Shown: positions 33,935 to 42,921, counted from the stretch's first letter. The stretch is 64,000 bases of DNA from Candidatus Zipacnadum vermilionense (GCA_029821755.1 JALGSV010000002.1:116797-180796); one strand, 5' to 3'. Program-made: numbers and translations. Notes: generated from the sequence alone by a model not told the origin.

Positions 33935-36238
33935 CTACCCCCGGTCCAGCCACTTCCTCGCCAACCTCACCGCCCCCGCCTTATCCAGCGGCTCATTGTT
34001 ATCCCCGCACGACGGCGACTGCACGCACGCCGGACAGCCCTGCGCACAGGGACAGTTCTCTATCCGCTCCGCCGTGGCCTCCAGGAGCGCCTCCGCTTTG
34101 TCGTAGGCCTCCTCGCTCAGCCCCACCCCGCCGGGATAGCCATCGTAGATGCAAATCGTCGCTTCGCCGGTATCCGGGTGGAGTTGCGTCGACACCCCGC
34201 CCACGTCATGCGGGTCGCACATCACCAGCAGCGGCATCAGGCCGATCATGGCGTGCTCCAGCGCGTGCAGGCTCCCCAGTATGTCATACCCCTGGTCCGG
34301 AAGCTGTCCCAGCTCCTCCCCCATCGTCAGCCACAACCCCACCGTCTCAAAGACGTTGACTGGCAGCTCCAACGGCACGATTTCCTGCTCCGCCCCCCGG
34401 GACGAGTCCAGCTTCCGGTAGCCCACGATCTGGCTCTCCACCGTCACCTCCCCCAAGTGCACTTTCGCCCCCTGTGGCAACGGCCGCTCCTGGAATTGCT
34501 CGGCAATGTGGATCTCGCTCAGACTCACCGCGCGCGTGAAGTACTTCACGTCCTGCCGGCTGACCACCGCCCGCTTGCCTTCCAGGTCCAGGCTCTTGAC
34601 CACATACGTCTCGCCTTGGTGCAGGTACACCGCCCCCGGATGCACCAGCCACATGGCCGAACTTTCGTCCACCGTCCCGATCAGTCGGTGCGGCGCGTCC
34701 AGGATGATCTCCAGCCCCGGCCCCGCCCCCCCGCGCAAGCCCAGCTCCGCCGCGGGGTAGCGCTCCGGATCCGCCCAGTACCACCGCCGCCGCCGGTCCA
34801 GCAGCCGGTGGGAGGTCAGCACCCCCAGGATGTCCTCCATCTCCGTCCCGAAGTACCGCGCATCATCCTTCTCCAGCGGCAGTTCATACGCCGCGCACAA
34901 CAAATGCCCGCCCAGGATGAACCGGTTCTCCGGCGCGCACCGCGCCCGGTCATGCCCCGCCTCCAGGACGTACTCCGGATGCTCCATCAGGTACTGGTCC
35001 ACCCCGCCGGCGGAGGCCAGCAGCATCGCCAGCGACTCCTGCCGCGCCCGCCCCGCCCGCCCCGCCTGCTGGCGCAGGGAGGCCAGATCGCCCGGATAGC
35101 CGATGCTAATCACCGCATCCAGTCCGCCGATGTCCACCCCCAGCTCCAGCGCCGAGGTCGCCACCACCGCCAGCAGCTCCCCGGAGAACAGCCGCCGCTC
35201 GATCAGCCGCCGCTCCTCCGGTAGGTACCCGCCTCGGTACGGTGCCACCCGCTCCTGCAGGGACGGCGAGTCGGACAGTCGCTCCCGGGTATAGCGCAGC
35301 ACCATCTCCGTCTGCATGCGGCTGAGCGTGAAAGCCAGCGTACGCACCCCGGCCCGCACCAGCTTGGCGATCAGGTCCGCCGCCTCCCGGTTGGGGCTAC
35401 GCCGCCGCCCCAGCTTGGCGTCCACCAGCGGCGGATTCCAGAAAGCCCACTGACGCCCCCCTCGCGGCGCCGTGTCCTCCTCGATTACCGTGAAGGGCTG
35501 CCCCACCAGTGTCTCGCACAATTCCCCCGGATTGCCGATGGTCGCCGAGGAGCAGATGAACTGCGGCTTCGCCCCGTAGTGATCACAGATTCGCCGCAGC
35601 CGCCGCAGCACATTCGCCATCTGCGAGCCGAACACGCCCCGGTAGACGTGGACCTCATCCACCACCACATACCGCAGTTGGCTGAAGAACTCGTCCCACC
35701 GCGCATGGTGCGGCAGCATCGCCACATGAAGCATATCGGGGTTGGTCAGTACTACCTGGGTGTTGCGGCGGATCTCCCGCCGCCGCTGAGGAGGGGTATC
35801 GCCGTCGTAGGTATCCGCCAGAAAGACCTCGCCCGCGCCGAAGTCCTCCAGCTTGTTGAGTTGGTCCTGCGCCAGGGCCTTAGTGGGGTATAGCAGCAGC
35901 GCCCGCGCCTGGCGATTCTCCGCCAGCGCCTGGGCGACGGGGACGACATAGCAGAGGGTCTTACCCGCGGCGGTGCCCGCCGCGATCACCACGTTCTGCC
36001 CGACGCCGCCCGCCTCCGGCGGGCCGAACACCGCTTCCAGTGCCTGCACCTGGTGCTTATACAGCCGACTACGCCCCAAGTCCTCGAGAATCTGCGCCAC
36101 CGCCGGAGCCAGCGGCACGCTCAACTCCCCATAGGCTGCCCGCCGTCCTGGGTGCCTGGCGGTATGCACCAGTTGTCCGGCATAGCGACTATCTGCCTGG
36201 ACCGCCCGCAAGAACTCCTCTATTGCCTTGTTAGCCAT
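33935..36238 (-). CDS. MrfA/YprA-like DEAD-box helicase with C-terminal DUF1998 cysteine domain
   Basis: 767 residues, start ATG 36238 (a TTG precedes it). Superfamily 2 helicase motifs: LYKHQVQALEAVF (Q-like), AAGTAAGKTLCYVVP (Walker A), YPTKALAQDQLNKL (Ia), VVDEVHVYRGVFGS (DEVH), SSATIGNP (III), and in RecA2 TSALELGVDIGGLDAVIS with QQAGRAGRA (VI). The C-terminus CPCAQGCPACVQSPSCG near residue 735 is the four-Cys metal cluster typical of MrfA, a Bacillus 3'-5' helicase for mitomycin-type crosslink repair. The usual exonuclease partner MrfB is not adjacent. Confidence 0.88.
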   Translation of the reverse strand: MANKAIEEFLRAVQADSRYAGQLVHTARHPGRRAAYGELSVPLAPAVAQILEDLGRSRLYKHQVQALEAVFGPPEAGGVGQNVVIAAGTAAGKTLCYVVPVAQALAENRQARALLLYPTKALAQDQLNKLEDFGAGEVFLADTYDGDTPPQRRREIRRNTQVVLTNPDMLHVAMLPHHARWDEFFSQLRYVVVDEVHVYRGVFGSQMANVLRRLRRICDHYGAKPQFICSSATIGNPGELCETLVGQPFTVIEEDTAPRGGRQWAFWNPPLVDAKLGRRRSPNREAADLIAKLVRAGVRTLAFTLSRMQTEMVLRYTRERLSDSPSLQERVAPYRGGYLPEERRLIERRLFSGELLAVVATSALELGVDIGGLDAVISIGYPGDLASLRQQAGRAGRARQESLAMLLASAGGVDQYLMEHPEYVLEAGHDRARCAPENRFILGGHLLCAAYELPLEKDDARYFGTEMEDILGVLTSHRLLDRRRRWYWADPERYPAAELGLRGGAGPGLEIILDAPHRLIGTVDESSAMWLVHPGAVYLHQGETYVVKSLDLEGKRAVVSRQDVKYFTRAVSLSEIHIAEQFQERPLPQGAKVHLGEVTVESQIVGYRKLDSSRGAEQEIVPLELPVNVFETVGLWLTMGEELGQLPDQGYDILGSLHALEHAMIGLMPLLVMCDPHDVGGVSTQLHPDTGEATICIYDGYPGGVGLSEEAYDKAEALLEATAERIENCPCAQGCPACVQSPSCGDNNEPLDKAGAVRLARKWLDRG

Positions 36239-36328
36239 CAATCTTGCAGTGCTACCTTAGCTTGACACTCTCATGGGAAGCGATGAAACATGAGGCTTCA
36301 CGACAGCGACCCCTTCCCCCTCCGGCCC

Positions 36329-36445
36329 CCATTCCTCATCTCCGGAACTCGATCTCTTCATCCTCCCGCCCTCCCGCAAGCGCCCATGTGCGTGCGCCGG
36401 AGGGCCGACGCGCGTTCTTTGCCCGCGGCGGGGTAAGCGCGGTGG
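36329..36445. repeat. Repeat family R2, divergent copy
   Basis: CATCTCCGGAACTCGATCTC, TTCATCCTCCCGCCCTCCCG, then a GCGCCGGAGGGCCG-type arm and GGCGGGGTAAGC. It fills the gap between the helicase and tatC genes. Confidence 0.55.
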
Positions 36446-36449
36446 CCCC

Positions 36450-37340
36450 TCATTCCGACCGGTCGGCCTCCTCCCCCGTCTCAGCAGGCGTGGCCAGCGA
36501 CTGGTAGTACTCCATCGGGCTGTCCTCGTGCGAGACCTCCTCGTCGCCCCCCGCTTGTGCCGCCTCCCGCTCCCGGGCCAGCCGCCGGCCCCGCGCCTTC
36601 TCGATAATCCGCACCAGCCACACGCTCAGGAAATACAGGAAGAACAGCGGCGCCGAAAAGATGGTCATGGTCAGCGGGTCGTTGCTGGGCGTGACCACTG
36701 CCGCGATGATGGCGATGACTACGATCGCGTGCCGCCACTTGGCCATCAGCCACGAGGACCTAACGATCCCCACGAACGACAGGAACATGATCACCAGCGG
36801 CAGCTCAAACGAAATCCCCGAGGCCAAAAGCAGCTTGAGCATGAAGGTCAGATACGAGGTCAGCGTCAGCTCCGACTCCACACCCATGCTCTTGTTGATG
36901 CCGAACAGGTACGAGAAGAACATGGGAGAGACCCAGTAGGAGAAGACCACGCCCCCCAGGAACAGCCCGGTCGCGGCGGGAATCATCACCACCACCCAAC
37001 GCTGCTCGCGCTTGCGCAGCGCCGGCTTGATGAACCCCCACAGCTCCCACAGGATCAGCGGACTGACCACGATCAACCCCGTCACCATGGAGATGATCAT
37101 CGCCAGCATGAACCCGCCGGCGGGCTCGAAGATGCGGAAGGGCAGCGTCTCGGCGCCGATGGATCTCGCACCCACCTCCGCCGGGCGTCGCAGCACCTCC
37201 AGCAGTGGCCCCCGGAAGTACCACGCGCCGGAGGCTGCCGCGAACCAGTACAGCAACATGCGCATGATCCGCGCCCGCAGCTCGTCCAGGTGCTCGAGGA
37301 AGCTCAGTTCGTCGTCAACGCTCTTGGGTTTGGCCCTCAT
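36450..37340 (-). CDS. tatC: Sec-independent protein translocase TatC
   Basis: 296 residues with six predicted membrane segments. The conserved start ELSFLEHLDELRARIMRML (the signal-peptide-binding face), PLILWELWGFIKPALRKRE and the FELPLVIMFLSFVGI segment with its intramembrane Glu are all present. It recognises twin-arginine signal peptides and forms the core of the Tat export channel. The C-terminal tail after the last helix is long, hydrophilic and acidic (AQAGGDEEVSHEDSP). No TatA/B gene is adjacent. The start lacks a clear ribosome site. Confidence 0.93.
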   Translation of the reverse strand: MRAKPKSVDDELSFLEHLDELRARIMRMLLYWFAAASGAWYFRGPLLEVLRRPAEVGARSIGAETLPFRIFEPAGGFMLAMIISMVTGLIVVSPLILWELWGFIKPALRKREQRWVVVMIPAATGLFLGGVVFSYWVSPMFFSYLFGINKSMGVESELTLTSYLTFMLKLLLASGISFELPLVIMFLSFVGIVRSSWLMAKWRHAIVVIAIIAAVVTPSNDPLTMTIFSAPLFFLYFLSVWLVRIIEKARGRRLAREREAAQAGGDEEVSHEDSPMEYYQSLATPAETGEEADRSE

Positions 37341-37359
37341 GTATGTGGGCGAAAGGGCA

Positions 37360-37430
37360 CGCGTGGAGCGGGCTTTCTAGCCCGCCCAGTTCAGGCCCAA
37401 GCGCGGGCCGGGAAGCCCGTACCGCCCGGT
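37360..37430. repeat. Three-way-junction repeat, family R1
   Basis: GCGTGGAGCGGGCTTTCTAG, CCCGCCCAG, linker, GCGGGCCGGGAAGCCCGTAC. A degenerate copy of the 41170 element between tatC and rfbB. Confidence 0.6.
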
Positions 37431-37442
37431 TCACAAAGGGCC

Positions 37443-38441
37443 TCACACTCTCCCCGCGTACCACTGCTCGAAGTACTCCTTGCTCCGGGCGATGCTCTGC
37501 TCCAGCCAGTCCCGGTGCGCCGCCAACCATCGCACCGTCCGCCGCATCCCCTCTTCCCAGAGGATCTCCGGCTTCCAGCCCAAGGCCGCCAGCTTCGCGC
37601 CGTTCAGCGCATAGCGCACATCATGCCCGGGTCGGTCCTCGACGTACCGGATCAGGCTCTCCGGCTTGCCGAGTTCATCAAGGATTAGACGTATGGTAGT
37701 GAGGTTTGTGCTCTCGTTGCCGGCGGCAATGTTGTAGGCTTCCCCTGGCACGCCCTTCTCCGCCAGCGTCACCATCGCCCGGCAGTGGTCCTCCACATGC
37801 AGCCAGTCCCGCACCTGCAGTCCATCCCCATACACCGGCAGCGGCTCGTCTCGCAGCGCCCGGTAGACGAAGAACGGCACCAGCTTCTCCGGGTACTGGT
37901 ACGGCCCGTAGTTGTTGGCCGGGCGGCTGGTCACCACCGGCAGCCCGTAGGTCACATAGTACGCATACCCCAGCCGATCCGCCCCCGCCTTAGCCGCCGC
38001 GTAGGGATTGCGCGGATTGAGCGGCGCCTCCTCGGAGAACTCCCCCTGCGGGCAGCAGCCGTACACCTCATCCGTCGCCACGTTCAGGAACACCCGCGGC
38101 TGCACCGCCCGCGCCGTCTCCAGCAGCACCTGCGTCCCCATGAAGTTAGTCCGCGCCGCCGCCTCCCCGCCCATGATCGACCGATCCACATGTGTCTCGG
38201 CCGCTAGGTGCACCACCACCTCCGCCTCTGCCATTGCGTCGGCCACCGCCTCCCGGTCGCAGATATCGCCCTCAAAGAAGGTCAACCGGTTGTCGTCCAG
38301 CACGTCATCCAGATTAGCCAGATTCCCCGCATAGGTCAGCTTATCCAGCACCGCTACCTGCGCGCTCACCTGCGTCCACAGCAAGTACCGCACCAGATTG
38401 CAGCCGATAAACCCCGCCCCGCCGGTCATCAAATATCGCAT
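37443..38441 (-). CDS. rfbB: dTDP-glucose 4,6-dehydratase
   Basis: 332 residues. The extended short-chain dehydrogenase fold is clear: MRYLMTGGAGFIGCNLVRYL (NAD-binding GxxGxxG), VVHLAAETHVDRSI, VFLNVATDEVYG (the T-D-E dehydratase triad), NPYAAAKAGADRL (YxxxK) and PANNYGPYQYPEKLVPFF. It converts dTDP-glucose to dTDP-4-keto-6-deoxyglucose for dTDP-rhamnose or other deoxysugars used in surface polysaccharides. The rest of the rml pathway is not adjacent. A flippase gene at 57704-59254 could act downstream. Confidence 0.93.
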   Translation of the reverse strand: MRYLMTGGAGFIGCNLVRYLLWTQVSAQVAVLDKLTYAGNLANLDDVLDDNRLTFFEGDICDREAVADAMAEAEVVVHLAAETHVDRSIMGGEAAARTNFMGTQVLLETARAVQPRVFLNVATDEVYGCCPQGEFSEEAPLNPRNPYAAAKAGADRLGYAYYVTYGLPVVTSRPANNYGPYQYPEKLVPFFVYRALRDEPLPVYGDGLQVRDWLHVEDHCRAMVTLAEKGVPGEAYNIAAGNESTNLTTIRLILDELGKPESLIRYVEDRPGHDVRYALNGAKLAALGWKPEILWEEGMRRTVRWLAAHRDWLEQSIARSKEYFEQWYAGRV

Positions 38442-38507
38442 GATTGCCGTCTCACTCCCAACCTGGGCAAACCCGCCGCCCCCCCCACCTCCCTATTCCG
38501 CCTGCCT

Positions 38508-39182
38508 CTATCTAGTCTCCAGCCCCGGGCTGATAATCGCCTCCGCCATCGTCGGCGGTGGCGCCTTCTCCACGATTACCCGCCGCCCCTCCACCCGTAG
38601 CCGCCCCTGCGCGTACCACTGGATCGCCTGCGGATAGATGCGATGCTCCTGCATCAGGATGCGCGCCCCCAGGCTCGCCTCGTCGTCCCCCGGCAGCACC
38701 GGTACCGCCGCCTGGATGATCACCGGCCCGGTATCAAACTGCTCGTCGGCGAAATGCACCGTACACCCCGAGATCGGTACCCCATACTCCACCGCGTCCC
38801 GCTGCCCATGCGCCCCCATGAAGCTCGGCAGCAGCGCCGGATGGATATTCAGCACCCGGCCCTGGTAAGCTTGATACACCATCGGCCCCAGCCGCCGCAT
38901 GTACCCCGCCATGCAGATCAGCTCCACGCCGTACTGCGCCAGCAGGCGCAGGTGCTCCGCGTCCGCCGCCTCCCACTCCACCGTCCCGCTCTTGCGCCCT
39001 GCCGGCACGTACACCCCCGGCACCCCCGTCTGCCGCGCCCGCTCTAGCGCATAGGCGTCGGCCACATTACACAGGACCACCGCCACCTCCGCGTCGATCC
39101 TCCCGGAGACGCAGGCGTCCAGGATCGACTGGAGATTCGTCCCGCCGCCAGATACCATCACTGCCAGGCGCAGCTTAGACAA
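38508..39182 (-). CDS. purN: Phosphoribosylglycinamide formyltransferase
   Basis: About 224 residues from the TTG at 39182, chosen because AGAAGG lies 8 bases upstream; a GTG at 39188 is too close to that site and an ATG at 39218 would add a non-conserved leader. Motifs: LAVMVSGGGTNLQSILDAC, the catalytic NIHPALLPSF (Asn and His), HGQRDAVEYGVPISGCTVHF and DTGPVIIQAAVPV (Asp). It transfers a formyl group from 10-formyl-THF to GAR, step three of purine synthesis. purA is elsewhere in the window, so purine genes are dispersed here. Confidence 0.92.
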   Translation of the reverse strand: MSKLRLAVMVSGGGTNLQSILDACVSGRIDAEVAVVLCNVADAYALERARQTGVPGVYVPAGRKSGTVEWEAADAEHLRLLAQYGVELICMAGYMRRLGPMVYQAYQGRVLNIHPALLPSFMGAHGQRDAVEYGVPISGCTVHFADEQFDTGPVIIQAAVPVLPGDDEASLGARILMQEHRIYPQAIQWYAQGRLRVEGRRVIVEKAPPPTMAEAIISPGLETR

Positions 39183-39276
39183 GACCACGGCCTTCTTTCG
39201 ATGATAAGAATAGTCCAATTATTCCGCGTAGAAGAGGGAGTAACCTTCTTGGGGAAAGCCGAGGGGGAGAAACTGC

Positions 39277-39317
39277 GGGGGCGGCTATCGCCACGTCTCC
39301 GTCGCGATAGCCGCCCC
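39277..39317. terminator. Strong hairpin after the gene at 39348
   Basis: GGGGGCGGCTATCG pairs with CGATAGCCGCCCC across a 14-base loop. It is located just after the stop of the minus-strand gene and before purN; minus-strand flank TTTCTCCCCC is modestly T-rich. Confidence 0.5.
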
Positions 39318-39347
39318 ATGTTTAGCCAACCACCCGCCGCCGACCCT

Positions 39348-40511
39348 TCACTTGCTCGCGCATACCCCATTCAGCCACAACACCCTCTTGTAGTCCTCCG
39401 GTTCCCCCGCCAGCCCCGAGGGGTCCGCCAGAGTCAGCAGCGTGATCTGCTCTGGGTCCAGCTTGCCGTTGTCATCCTTGGAGTCCTTCTCCAGGCTTAG
39501 ATCGTCCCACGGTATCGTCAGGTACGTCCACTCGTCTCCCGCGTTGGCCTCGATCTGCTGCGCGTACCGCGCCTTGCCCTTCTCCTCCACGCTCACCATC
39601 AGCGTCAGCTTCTGCCCCGCGCGCAGCGCCAGGTGCAGCGCCTTGGTATCGGCTAGTTGCCCCTGCCGCACCGGCTTGAGCCATGCCACCAGCGTCCCGC
39701 CTGGAAGCGTGTACTCAAAGCGGTAGTGCCCCGTCCCCGCGCCCTGGTCGTTCGGCTCATCGGCTTCTCGAATCGCCTTCCAGTCCCTACCTCCCACCAC
39801 GATCCAGCGAATTGCCTCCCGGTCGCAGCTATCGAGCACCACCGGCGCCGGCCCCTCGAGGGGGTAAGGTACCGTCTCTTTCTCCGGCGCCACGGCCAGC
39901 AACTTCACCTCGTCCAGGTACATCCGCCGCGCCCCCGGCTCAAACCCCGCCACCGGTAGTTTCCCCAGCAGCGTCGAGAGGAACCCGCTGGCGTCAACCA
40001 CGCCCAGCCCCTCCAGTTGTTCCGGATCCAGCTTCCCATTCGGGTCGGGCATCTCGTCCATGGGGTAGAAGTCGTCCAGTCCCAGCGTCACCTGCTGCCA
40101 CATCCCCGCCGGCGCGAAGAAAGGCGCCATATACGCCCCGCCCCCGTTCTCCCGCCCCCCCACTAGAGCTGTGGTCGTCTTCGAACTCTTGAACCACAGA
40201 CTGATCCCGGCCATCCCCGGCGCACCTCCTGGCAGCGGCACCACTGCGCTTCCGTTCAATATCCCCTCCATCCCGGTATTGACCGCCCTGAACAGGTACT
40301 TCACTTCCAGCGACGAGGTCCCCGCCAGCACGTCATCCTGCGCCGCGGTCAGCCCCACGATGGCCTGAGGATTCAGGCTCACCCAGGGATCCGCCATCTG
40401 CTCAAAGTCCCAGTACTGCACCACCTCCGGCTCGACGAGCGGCTGGGCGGAAACGGGGATCAGCAGCAAGGCACACCAGAGGCACAGCACCAACCGCGGG
40501 AGAGTAGTCAT
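39348..40511 (-). CDS. Secreted protein with two jelly-roll, CIA30/CBM11-like domains
   Basis: 387 residues; GGAGGT seven bases before the ATG at 40511. Signal peptide MTTLPRLVLCLWCALLLIPV. Two similar halves each show a beta-sandwich pattern ending in an acidic loop: DPNGKLDPEQLEGLGVVDAS in the first and DDNGKLDPEQITLLTLADPS in the second, followed by YLDEVKLL or KRVLWLNGV. The repeated D-x-N-G-x-L-D block resembles a calcium loop and is usual in CIA30-like binding modules. No catalytic motif is seen, so a carbohydrate-binding or structural role outside the membrane is likely. Confidence 0.7.
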   Translation of the reverse strand: MTTLPRLVLCLWCALLLIPVSAQPLVEPEVVQYWDFEQMADPWVSLNPQAIVGLTAAQDDVLAGTSSLEVKYLFRAVNTGMEGILNGSAVVPLPGGAPGMAGISLWFKSSKTTTALVGGRENGGGAYMAPFFAPAGMWQQVTLGLDDFYPMDEMPDPNGKLDPEQLEGLGVVDASGFLSTLLGKLPVAGFEPGARRMYLDEVKLLAVAPEKETVPYPLEGPAPVVLDSCDREAIRWIVVGGRDWKAIREADEPNDQGAGTGHYRFEYTLPGGTLVAWLKPVRQGQLADTKALHLALRAGQKLTLMVSVEEKGKARYAQQIEANAGDEWTYLTIPWDDLSLEKDSKDDNGKLDPEQITLLTLADPSGLAGEPEDYKRVLWLNGVCASK

Positions 40512-40551
40512 GGTCGCAACCTCCAGGCAGGAAGTATCCCAGACACTTTGT

Positions 40552-40560
40552 ATTATAACA
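40552..40560 (-). promoter_or_regulatory. Extended -10 promoter for the secreted protein at 39348-40511
   Basis: Minus strand TGTTATAAT; predicted start near 40545, 34 bases before the ATG. A TTGACC lies too close (9 bases) to be its -35. Confidence 0.6.
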
Positions 40561-40654
40561 CATCCGGGTCAAGAGGAGTTGCGCCCACCGAGGAACGCGC
40601 GGCGAGCGAGGTGCTCCCGGCGGAGGAGCCGGGGGGAGGCGCCTGTGCGCCCAC

Positions 40655-40735
40655 TGGCCTACCCGCCCTCCCCCCTCTCCCGCCAAGCGCGTTTGCGAGC
40701 AGAAGAAGGGGGCAGGGGGGTAGGGCGCTTCTTCT
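40655..40735. repeat. R2-related GC element
   Basis: CCTACCCGCCCTCCCCCCTC, TCCCGCCAAGCG, GAAGGGGGCAGGGGGGTAGG. Fills the gap with no gene in it. Confidence 0.5.
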
Positions 40736-40739
40736 AGAA

Positions 40740-41147
40740 CTAGAACGCCACCGTCATTGCCCGCGGGGGGCACACCGGCACACACAGCTCGCACGCGATG
40801 CACCGATCCGCGTCGAAGTACACCCGCTGGGTCTCTACTTCCCGATACAGCGCCTGGGTGGGGCAGATCGTCAGGCATGCCCCGCACTCCGTGCACTTCT
40901 CCTCCACCCGCACCACATCTTTCTCCAGCGGCTGTACCGCCACTCCCTGGGCCTCCACCCACACCAGTGCCTTAGTCAGGTTCTCCTCCGTCCCCTCCAA
41001 CCCCAGGACCATCAGGCCCTCCGCATCCGGCGTCACGTTCGCCCGCAGGATGTTGAACTCCAGGTCAAAATCCCGCGCCAGCCGCGACACTACCGGCACA
41101 TCTATCATCTGCTTCGGATAATGAAATACCACACGGCGAGTTGCCAT
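40740..41147 (-). CDS. NIL-domain ferredoxin for homocysteine biosynthesis
   Basis: 135 residues; AAGGAGG nine bases before the ATG at 41147. An N-terminal NIL domain (~residues 1-75, RRVVFHYPKQMIDVPVVSRL, GLMVLGLEGTEENLTKAL) is followed by two 4Fe-4S motifs, CTECGACLTICPTQAL and CIACELCVPVCPPRAM. The same pairing with a DUF39 protein is known from Methanosarcina (MA1822 with MA1821), where both are needed to make homocysteine from aspartate semialdehyde. It lies 107 bases downstream of the DUF39 gene, separated by an R1 repeat, on the same strand. It likely supplies electrons in the cytoplasm. Confidence 0.88.
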   Translation of the reverse strand: MATRRVVFHYPKQMIDVPVVSRLARDFDLEFNILRANVTPDAEGLMVLGLEGTEENLTKALVWVEAQGVAVQPLEKDVVRVEEKCTECGACLTICPTQALYREVETQRVYFDADRCIACELCVPVCPPRAMTVAF

Positions 41148-41164
41148 GATTGATTGCCTCCTTA

Positions 41165-41245
41165 CAGTTCCCGCGTGGCGCGGGCTTTCTAGCCCGCGCT
41201 TCGGTTGGGCAGGGCGGGCTGGAAAGCCCGCCCCACGCGGACAGA
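41165..41245. repeat. Three-way-junction repeat, family R1, type copy
   Basis: Closing arm CCGCGTGG, hairpin CGCGGGCTTTCTAGCCCGCG, linker CTTCGGTTGGGCA, hairpin GGGCGGGCTGGAAAGCCCGC, closing arm CCACGCGG. It is inside the homocysteine operon, between its two genes, where it may stabilise or separate the messages. Confidence 0.8.
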
Positions 41246-41254
41246 CACGCGCCC

Positions 41255-42457
41255 CTACCCCACCGGTCTCTCGTTGAGCATCTTGAACGTCAGACCCGAG
41301 TCCGCCGAGGGCAGCAGCCGCACCGGCTCGGTCAGATGGAACTTGCCCGTCGCGATTTGCTCCTTCAGCTCCCCGGCGATCTGCTGCGCCCGCGGGTAGC
41401 TCGACAGGGATCCCGTGGGGACTTTCTTCCCCTCGATCTCGATCTCCCCCGTCCGCAGCTGCGCGTAGGAGACCTCTCCCAGCGGCGCCCCTTCCCCGTA
41501 CGGGTAGTTCCGGCTGTAGTCCACGATCGGGCAGGTGATCTCCGCATCCGTCACCGCCGTGAATCGCGCCATCTCCGCGTCCAGAATGGGGATAGGTATC
41601 CCGATCCCTACGTTCAGCGACACCCCATACCCGTACATCGACACGCCCACTACCCATTCCGGGCTCATCTGCTTGAGGTCCCCGATGACCGCCAGGGTCC
41701 CCGCCCCGCCTTTGGTCACGCCATTCTCCCGCCGAGGCACCGTCGGGGCGTGCTGGGTGCCCTGCCAGAAGACGTACCCCTCGCCCCCGCCCAGCCAGAT
41801 ATGCGTCCCCACCCCGATGGTCCGGTAGTAAGGGTCGTTCAGCAGCGGCGACAGTTGCCCGGCCGAGCAGTAATTGGCGTTACCGATGTCCTTTTGCAGC
41901 ACGCCCATGTAGGTATAGATGTCCCGGTCGCCCTGCGAGTTGACCGCGCAGTTGTAGTTCTGGTAGGCGTTGCGGAAATTGCACAGCACGCAGTCGTTCA
42001 GGTCCTCCAGGTTCACCCACGTATCCAGGTGCTTGCGCGGGTAGCAGTCGGTCCCATACGCCTCCACCCGCAGCCGCACATCCTTCCCGGCGATCAGTTC
42101 CTGGATGACATGCGCCCCGCCGTAGCGGAACTCTCCGGGGAAGGGATCGTTCTCCGGGTCATGCTCGGGCAGTTCAGTAGCCCCGATATACAGGTCCACC
42201 GCTGCCAGTCCCGCATAGGCGGAAATGTCGTTCAGCCACGCCCGATTGGCCTTGATCCGCGGCTTGCTGTGCCCGAAGTTCAGGTACGCCCCGCTCGAGC
42301 ACATCGGCCCGAAGGTCCCGGTGGTCACCACATCCACTCGCTCGGCGGCCTTCTCGGCCCCCTCCTCCGCTACGATCCCGATCATCTCCTCCGCCGTCAC
42401 CACCACCACCGAACCGGCGGCTATCTTCTCATTAATCTCAGCATAGGTCTTAGCCAA
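41255..42457 (-). CDS. Homocysteine biosynthesis protein, DUF39/COG1900 family
   Basis: 400 residues from a TTG at 42457, chosen for AAGGAG nine bases upstream. The sequence MAKTYAEINEKIAAGSVVVV, then VVTTGTFGPMCSSGAYLNFG with a conserved Cys, NYNCAVNSQGDRD, NYCSAGQLSPLLNDP and GTHIWLGGGEGYVFWQGTQH are the diagnostic blocks of the DUF39 family. In methanogens and sulfate reducers this protein, with the NIL-ferredoxin, forms homocysteine from aspartate semialdehyde and reduced sulfur without O-acylhomoserine. The CBS domains seen in some archaeal members are absent. An unusual 400-base 5' leader precedes it. Confidence 0.88.
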   Translation of the reverse strand: MAKTYAEINEKIAAGSVVVVTAEEMIGIVAEEGAEKAAERVDVVTTGTFGPMCSSGAYLNFGHSKPRIKANRAWLNDISAYAGLAAVDLYIGATELPEHDPENDPFPGEFRYGGAHVIQELIAGKDVRLRVEAYGTDCYPRKHLDTWVNLEDLNDCVLCNFRNAYQNYNCAVNSQGDRDIYTYMGVLQKDIGNANYCSAGQLSPLLNDPYYRTIGVGTHIWLGGGEGYVFWQGTQHAPTVPRRENGVTKGGAGTLAVIGDLKQMSPEWVVGVSMYGYGVSLNVGIGIPIPILDAEMARFTAVTDAEITCPIVDYSRNYPYGEGAPLGEVSYAQLRTGEIEIEGKKVPTGSLSSYPRAQQIAGELKEQIATGKFHLTEPVRLLPSADSGLTFKMLNERPVG

Positions 42458-42509
42458 GGGTATTCACTCCTTCTTCTCTTGGGTAGCACAGGCTTCCCCG
42501 CCTGCCTCC

Positions 42510-42575
42510 CCTCCGCGTGGCGCGGGCTTTCTAGCCCGCATTCCGTCCTCCTGGGGCAGGCTTCCGGCCCGTTCC
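42510..42575. repeat. Three-way-junction repeat, family R1, partial
   Basis: CCGCGTGGCGCGGGCTTTCT, AGCCCGC, then GGGGCAGGCTTCCGGCCCGT. The first hairpin is identical to that at 41170; the closing arm is lost. Confidence 0.6.
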
Positions 42576-42770
42576 CCTTCCCGGGTACGACAAACGTCGC
42601 CCGTCGCCGTCCGCCTTTACGGCGCAGCGGCAGACACTATCATGCACCAACTAGACAACTGGGTAAAGTCAAACGGAGGAAAAAGGCGCTGGGGCTTTAC
42701 GACAAGTGGTGAGGGAGCACAAAACTTCCCTCAAGTGGCGAGCCTCGGCCCTCTTCCGCCGGGCGCACGC

Positions 42771-42804
42771 GCCGCTGGTGGTGTCCGGGAGACACCCCAG
42801 CGGC
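42771..42804 (-). promoter_or_regulatory. Strong hairpin abutting leader-peptide stop
   Basis: GCCGCTGG-GGTGTC pairs with GACACC-(A)-CCAGCGGC around a five-base loop, 14 base pairs with one bulge. It begins at the leader stop codon and has no T-tract after it. A distal CCCCAGCG followed by CCTTTTT near 42690 could pair with the same CGCTGGGG arm as an alternative, terminator-like structure. Confidence 0.55.
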
Positions 42805-42854
42805 TAACGCATGCCCATAAAGTGGCGGAATTGGCACCGAGAACGAGGTTTCAT
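42804..42854 (-). CDS. Candidate 16-residue leader peptide of the homocysteine operon
   Basis: ATG at 42854 with GAAGGT eight bases upstream encodes MKPRSRCQFRHFMGMR and stops at TAG. Its transcript begins at the promoter 42876-42904. It contains one Cys and, besides the start, two Met codons within the last four codons, just before the abutting hairpin. This is the arrangement expected of a translation-sensing leader for sulfur amino acids, but it has not been described to my knowledge and could be chance. Confidence 0.35.
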   Translation of the reverse strand: MKPRSRCQFRHFMGMR

Positions 42855-42875
42855 AGGTCAATACCTTCGACGGTA

Positions 42876-42904
42876 AGTGTAGCGAATTGCTTCGCCCCTG
42901 TCAA
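42876..42904 (-). promoter_or_regulatory. Promoter of the homocysteine operon leader
   Basis: Minus strand TTGACA (42904-42899), 17-base spacer, TACACT (42881-42876). Transcript starts near 42869. Confidence 0.75.
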
Positions 42905-42921
42905 GCAAAAGGAAGAAAAAA

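Noticed and set aside
42690..42869. Possible cobalamin or SAM riboswitch in the homocysteine leader
   Set aside because: A stretch GGTGCCAATTCCGCC recalls part of the B12 element, but the B12-box core GCCACTG and the SAM-I core are absent.
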